A DNA stretch of 28,066 nt from IMCC26256 sp037146835. Its GTDB lineage: Bacteria; Actinomycetota; Acidimicrobiia; IMCC26256. The stretch spans positions 1 to 28,066 of the forward strand of contig JBAWWI010000020.1 in assembly GCA_037146835.1 (NCBI GenBank), written 5' to 3'. The notes below the pieces were generated by a model. That model worked only from the letters and a program-made list of their open reading frames with translations. It was not told the origin of the DNA and ran no database searches. Below are positions 24,014-28,066 of the stretch, in pieces; the stretch's first letter is position 1, and every line of letters begins with the position of its first letter. A program made the position numbers and the translations under genes.

Positions 24014-25237
24014 GTGAGTGCAAAGCGTGTTGTGTTGGCATACTCCGGAGGCCTTGATACATCGGTGGCCGTTAAGTGGATTCAAGAAGAGTGGAATGCA
24101 GAGGTAATCGCTCTCGCCGTTGATGTGGGTCAGGTCCCTGATGCTGACGCCCAATATTGGGATGCGATCCTTGAGCGCGCTAAAGCAGCGGGTGCCGTAG
24201 AGGCAGAGGTAATTGACGCCAAGGCAGAGTTTGCCTCCGAGTACTTCGGGCGTGCGCTCAAGGCCAATGCTCTATACGAAGGTAAGTACCCGCTTGTCTC
24301 CGCTCTCTCTCGCCCTGTAATTGTTAAGCACTTAGTAGATGCAGCGCGTCGCTATAAAGGCGATGCTGTTGCGCATGGGTGTACGGGCAAGGGTAACGAT
24401 CAGGTTCGTTTTGAGGTCGGCGTACGTACCCTCAACCCATCCCTCGAAGTTCTCGCACCTACTCGCGTCTGGGGCTTTACCCGAGAAGACTCCATTGAGT
24501 ACGCCGAGAGGTTTGGAATCCCCATCAATGTGAGCAAGCAGAAGCCCTACTCAATCGATGAGAACCTAGTTGGGCGCGCTATTGAGTGCGGCGAGATGGA
24601 GGACCCTTGGGCCGCTCCGCCGTCAGATATTTATGACCTCACTAGCCACGTCTCTGATGCACCGAGTGTTCCTCGCGAAGTCGTCATCGGATTCGAACGC
24701 GGAATGCCGATCAGCCTTGATGGAGAACTGATGCCTATGGAGCGCCTTGTCCCTCTAATGGGTGAGATCGCAGGCTCGTATGGATATGGGCGTATCGACA
24801 TGGTCGAGAACCGCAGGGTTGGAATCAAGAGCCGTGAGACATACGAATGCCCAGGCTCTCTCGCTCTAATTGTTGCCCACCAAGACCTCGAAGGGATCAC
24901 TCTTGAGCGTGATGTCATGCGCGAGAAAGCACGCCTTGAGTCGCGTTATGCAGAGCTTGTTTATGACGGACTTTGGTTCTCTCCGCTACGTGAGGCCCTT
25001 GATGCGTTTATTGACTCGACCCAAGAGCATGTCACCGGCGAGGTGCGTCTCCTATTGGAGCCGGGGCGTTGCGCTCCTAATGGTCGTCGCTCGCCATCAG
25101 GCCTCTACGACTACGGACTCGCTACCTACGAAGCAACCGATACTTTCCGGCATGAAGATGCCGCTGGGTTCGTTCGTCTCTGGGGGCTCTCGGCTGAGAC
25201 GTGGTCACGCAGGCAGCGCCCTGGTGGTGTCGTTTGA
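24014..25237 (+). CDS. argG: Argininosuccinate synthase
   Basis: ATP-dependent joining of citrulline and aspartate. 407 residues: PP-loop AYSGGLDTSVAV (9-20), HGCTGKGNDQVRFE, EDPWAAPPSDIYDLT and C-terminal SGLYDYGLATYE. The GTG start has a strong AGGAGAT (24002-24008) 5 bases upstream. The 38-base gap after argR is the only real gap within the operon; no terminator or clear promoter is visible in it. Confidence 0.97.
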   Translation: MSAKRVVLAYSGGLDTSVAVKWIQEEWNAEVIALAVDVGQVPDADAQYWDAILERAKAAGAVEAEVIDAKAEFASEYFGRALKANALYEGKYPLVSALSRPVIVKHLVDAARRYKGDAVAHGCTGKGNDQVRFEVGVRTLNPSLEVLAPTRVWGFTREDSIEYAERFGIPINVSKQKPYSIDENLVGRAIECGEMEDPWAAPPSDIYDLTSHVSDAPSVPREVVIGFERGMPISLDGELMPMERLVPLMGEIAGSYGYGRIDMVENRRVGIKSRETYECPGSLALIVAHQDLEGITLERDVMREKARLESRYAELVYDGLWFSPLREALDAFIDSTQEHVTGEVRLLLEPGRCAPNGRRSPSGLYDYGLATYEATDTFRHEDAAGFVRLWGLSAETWSRRQRPGGVV

Positions 25238-26643
25238 GTAACACAGATTTGCCAATACCCGCTGGCCAGCCGTTATGGCACGGACGATTCGGCGATGGGC
25301 CTTCAGACGAACTCCTAGCCTTTACCGTAAGCCTCTCCTATGACCAGCGCCTCGCAATGGATGACATTGCTGGCTCGCGCGCTCATGTTGCCATGCTCGG
25401 TTCTGTTGGGTTACTCACCTCCGATGAGGTAAGTGCAGTCCAAGGTGCGCTCAATACTGTCGAAGCAGAGTTAGCAGGCGGTGTTTTCACTTTCGCGCCG
25501 ACGGATGAAGATATCCACACTGCAGTAGAGCGTCGGGTCACCGAGATCGCAGGGCCAGCTGGAGCAAAGCTGCATACCGGTCGAAGCCGTAACGACCAAG
25601 TTGCAACGGATCTACGGCTCTGGGTCAAGCGCGAGAGCAAAGCTGTTGCTAGGCGCATCGGTGCGCTCCAAGAAGCACTGGTGTCTCGCGCTGAGGGCGC
25701 TGGCGGGGCTTACCTGCCTGGCTATACGCACCTGCAGCGCGCCCAGCCGGTATTACTCTCACACCACCTACTTGCTCATGTCTGGGCTCTTGGGCGAGAT
25801 GTTGAGAGATGGCTGAGCACATACGCGAGCGCAGATGTATCGCCACTCGGGGCTGGGGCGCTCGCAGGGTCAAGCCTGCCGATCGACCCTGACTTCACAG
25901 CTGATGCTCTCGGGTTCTCAAAACGTTTTGAGAACTCCCTCGATGCAGTATCGGATCGCGACTTTGTAGCGGAGGCGCTATTCGCCGCAACGCTTCTGCA
26001 GGTTCATCTCTCTCGCCTCGGCGAAGAGATAGTGCTCTGGGCGAGCGAAGAGTTTGGTTTCGTTCGGCTACCCGACGCCTACTCCACAGGTTCTTCGATG
26101 CTTCCCCAGAAGAAGAACCCAGATATTGCTGAGCTAGCGCGCGGGAAGGCTGGGAGGGTGCTTGGCGATCTAACCGGTTTTCTCGCAACGCTTAAAGGTC
26201 TTCCACTCGCATACAACCGAGATCTTCAGGAGGATAAGGAGCCACTATTCGACGCTGTGGATACCTGCGTCCTGACACTCTCGGCACTAACCGGTTTGAT
26301 CTCGGCAATTGAGTTTGACGAAGCTCGTATGAAGAGCGCTGCTGACTCTCCTGCATCCTCCGCGACTGACCTTGCAGAGTATTTGGTAGTTAAGGGAACT
26401 CCCTTTCGAGAGGCTCATGCGATTGTCGGTGCGCTAGTGCGTAGGTCGCTAGAGGGTGAGGAGAGCCTTGCTGCATTGGTTGCTGCTGAGCCAACGTTAG
26501 GCGAGAGCGCTGTTCCACTACTCGCTCCGGGTGCTGCTGTTGCACGTCGAACCTCGCCAGGTGGGGCGGGTCCCAAACCAGTTGCGCTCCAGTTGGTCGC
26601 AGCGAAGGAGCTTTTAGCTTCGCAGTCGTTACTCTTGCGATAA
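25234..26643 (+). CDS. argH: Argininosuccinate lyase
   Basis: Last step, releasing fumarate and arginine. From TTG 25234 it is 469 residues, the usual length: WHGRFGDGPSDELLAFTVS (15-33), TGRSRNDQVATDLRLW (115-130), GYTHLQRAQP (163-172) and the fumarase-lyase signature GSSMLPQKKNPD (286-297). TTG 25234 is chosen because it overlaps the argG stop by four bases (TTGA), like the other joints in this operon. The GTG at 25201 in the same frame would add residues with no family match. It has no good Shine-Dalgarno site, so expression may rely on coupling. Confidence 0.94.
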   Translation: MSNTDLPIPAGQPLWHGRFGDGPSDELLAFTVSLSYDQRLAMDDIAGSRAHVAMLGSVGLLTSDEVSAVQGALNTVEAELAGGVFTFAPTDEDIHTAVERRVTEIAGPAGAKLHTGRSRNDQVATDLRLWVKRESKAVARRIGALQEALVSRAEGAGGAYLPGYTHLQRAQPVLLSHHLLAHVWALGRDVERWLSTYASADVSPLGAGALAGSSLPIDPDFTADALGFSKRFENSLDAVSDRDFVAEALFAATLLQVHLSRLGEEIVLWASEEFGFVRLPDAYSTGSSMLPQKKNPDIAELARGKAGRVLGDLTGFLATLKGLPLAYNRDLQEDKEPLFDAVDTCVLTLSALTGLISAIEFDEARMKSAADSPASSATDLAEYLVVKGTPFREAHAIVGALVRRSLEGEESLAALVAAEPTLGESAVPLLAPGAAVARRTSPGGAGPKPVALQLVAAKELLASQSLLLR

Positions 26644-26669
26644 CTCAAATTCGTAGAGAGGGGTTCATC

Positions 26670-27875
26670 ATGGATCAATTGGTTTTCAACCCGTATGACG
26701 TCGAGGTGCAGGACAACCCGCTCCCAACGTACGCGATGATGCGTGATGTAGACCCTGTGCATCTGAACCTATTTGGGGGATGGACACTCTTTAACTATGC
26801 GGATGCGCAGGCGTTACTGCGCGATCCGCGCCATAGCGTTGAGGATGCGAACGTCGCCCCATCTGGACCACTCTCAGCGATAGATCAATTGCGCGCAGAT
26901 CGTCGCGGCGGTTCGAGGGCAATTCTAAATATCGACCCGCCTGATCATGACCGGCTACGCAGATTGGTCTCGAAGGCTTTTACCCCTAGAACTGTTGCAG
27001 CGCTTGAACCGCGAATTCAGGAGATGGTTCATCACTACCTTGACGCAATCGATGCTGCGGGTGGGGGAGACATAATCTCCGATATCGCCTTCCCTCTTCC
27101 GTTTCTTGTGATCTCTGAGATGCTTGGAATGCCGAAAGAAGACTCCGAGATAGTCCGGGAGTGGTCGCATGCGATTGTAAAGACTCTCGATCCGATCCTG
27201 AGTGAGGAGGAGCTTCTAACAGCAATCACCTCAAGTGATTTGATGGTCGAGTATGTACGTGAACGCATTGTTGATAAGCGCTCAAATCCAGATGATTTGC
27301 TTCTCTCACGCCTCATTACTGCCGAGGATGACGGTGACATGCTTGATGAGCAGGAACTCCTTGACCAAATAATTCTGCTTTATATCGCTGGGCACGAGAC
27401 GACTGTGAACCTGATCGGTAACGCGACTCTCGCCTTATTGAATCACCCAGATCAGATGGCTCTGCTTGGAGCGAACCCTGAGATGGGGGCGAATGCGACG
27501 GAGGAGTTGCTACGTTGGGACAGCCCAGTTCAATACTCGCGCAGGATCGCAATCACAGATTTTGAGATTGCAGATAAGTCGGTCAAGAGTGGCGAGTTTG
27601 TGCTCACATGCCTTGGCTCCGCGAACCATGACCCGAAGCGTTGGGGGCCAACTGCTGGAGTGCTCGACCTTGCCCGCGAAGGTGCAGGGGCGCATCTCTC
27701 GTTTGGTAGCGGAGTACATCACTGCCTCGGCGCAGCACTTGCTCGCCTAGAGGGTCGTGTCGCTCTCACCACCATTACATCGCGTTTCCCAACCCTGAGC
27801 CTCGCTGCTCCGGTCACACGAAATGGGCGAGTTGTCCTGCGTGGATTAGACGCACTTCCCGTAGCGATTAATTAG
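26670..27875 (+). CDS. Soluble bacterial cytochrome P450
   Basis: Heme monooxygenase, substrate unknown. 401 residues with no signal or membrane segment, as expected for the soluble actinobacterial class. Motifs: C-helix HDRLRRLVSKAF (93-104), I-helix AGHETT (240-245) with the acid-threonine type oxygen-activation pair, K-helix E279-x-x-R282, and heme loop FGSGVHHCLG (345-354) with ligand C352. AGAGAGGGG ends 6 bases before the ATG. It lies 26 bases after argH on the same strand, with no terminator seen between, so read-through is likely. No ferredoxin or reductase partner is in the window. Confidence 0.95.
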   Translation: MDQLVFNPYDVEVQDNPLPTYAMMRDVDPVHLNLFGGWTLFNYADAQALLRDPRHSVEDANVAPSGPLSAIDQLRADRRGGSRAILNIDPPDHDRLRRLVSKAFTPRTVAALEPRIQEMVHHYLDAIDAAGGGDIISDIAFPLPFLVISEMLGMPKEDSEIVREWSHAIVKTLDPILSEEELLTAITSSDLMVEYVRERIVDKRSNPDDLLLSRLITAEDDGDMLDEQELLDQIILLYIAGHETTVNLIGNATLALLNHPDQMALLGANPEMGANATEELLRWDSPVQYSRRIAITDFEIADKSVKSGEFVLTCLGSANHDPKRWGPTAGVLDLAREGAGAHLSFGSGVHHCLGAALARLEGRVALTTITSRFPTLSLAAPVTRNGRVVLRGLDALPVAIN

Positions 27876-28066
27876 CGTCCGAGCGGCGACGACCAAAGCT
27901 TCTTTCGGCTGCGCCATTTACGGATTGAGCCAGATTGCTACGGCTTGATCCACGGCGAGAGGCTCTCCGCCAGCGGGGAGCTGTTTCCAGACTCGGATTC
28001 CCACAAGAATCTGCTGGTAGCGACCTTTCCTGATTCAGCAGTGCATGTTCCTGTAGCGGCATATGT
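27868..28066 (-). CDS. Possible 3' end of an unidentified gene (weak)
   Basis: A minus-strand frame is open from the right edge to a stop at 27868-27870, overlapping the P450 end by 8 bases in a convergent layout. The visible C-terminus is Arg/Ser-rich, ending AAERSFGRRRSDAN, and matches nothing I recognise. A plus-strand frame starting right after the P450 stop (27876) is also open to the edge, with a possible TTG start at 27945. The sequence alone does not decide between them, and both may be noncoding. Confidence 0.25.
   Translation of the reverse strand, partial: HMPLQEHALLNQERSLPADSCGNPSLETAPRWRRASRRGSSRSNLAQSVNGAAERSFGRRRSDAN

Noticed and set aside
1..28066. tRNA, rRNA, phage or defence genes
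   Set aside because: I looked for cloverleaf-like patterns, rRNA signatures, integrases, transposases and toxin/antitoxin-like small pairs and found none that hold up.

Overview
This window looks like a core, vertically inherited stretch of an actinobacterial chromosome. The gene order is the main evidence. The run priA-def-fmt-rsmB-rpe followed by a riboflavin operon and hisG, and the run infC-rpmI-rplT-RNA methyltransferase-pheS-pheT-argCJBDFRGH, both resemble known actinobacterial layouts. PriA has the ATPase-dead form seen in actinobacteria, and the GTP cyclohydrolase half of RibBA carries the actinobacterial RGHEGRGIGL version of its loop. Base composition is only moderate for the phylum (judged by eye, not counted), genes are tightly packed, and there is a DUF222-HNH remnant. 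These fit an Acidimicrobiia-like or streamlined aquatic actinobacterium, but that placement is inference.

Region 1 (1-6824): protein-synthesis and housekeeping genes on the + strand. These are priA (its 5' end lies outside the window), def, fmt, rsmB, rpe and a mog/moaB-type molybdopterin gene. One minus-strand gene interrupts them: a DUF222-HNH endonuclease gene broken by an internal deletion and frameshift.

Region 2 (6825-11683): a clear FMN riboswitch precedes ribD-ribE-ribBA-ribH. Together these genes encode the conversion of GTP and ribulose-5-phosphate to riboflavin, apart from the separate phosphatase step. rpe upstream works on the ribulose-5-phosphate pool. hisG (long form) follows ribH, without the hisE that sits between them in Streptomyces.

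Region 3 (11684-12685): a small cold-shock-like protein (+) and a DUF1844 protein (-) converge with stop codons sharing the bases TTAG. A 245-base divergent spacer with two strong hairpins then leads into infC.

Region 4 (12686-18250): infC (probably starting at AUC), rpmI, rplT, a SpoU/TrmH 2'-O-methyltransferase, pheS and pheT.

Region 5 (18251-26643): a complete arginine operon, argC-J-B-D-F-R-G-H. It is stitched together mostly by four-base stop/start overlaps, with a possible leaderless promoter and ArgR operator just before argC. Bifunctional ArgJ recycles acetyl groups, so the cluster covers N-acetylglutamate to arginine except for carbamoyl-phosphate supply.

Region 6 (26644-28066): a soluble bacterial cytochrome P450 on the same strand, then about 190 bases to the window edge holding only ambiguous partial frames.

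I saw no tRNA, rRNA, CRISPR array, insertion sequence, phage gene or defence island. I do not see a convincing undescribed multi-gene system. The points most worth a second look are the infC start and leader, the riboswitch expression platform, the decayed DUF222-HNH gene, the argC control region and the P450 attached to the arginine operon.
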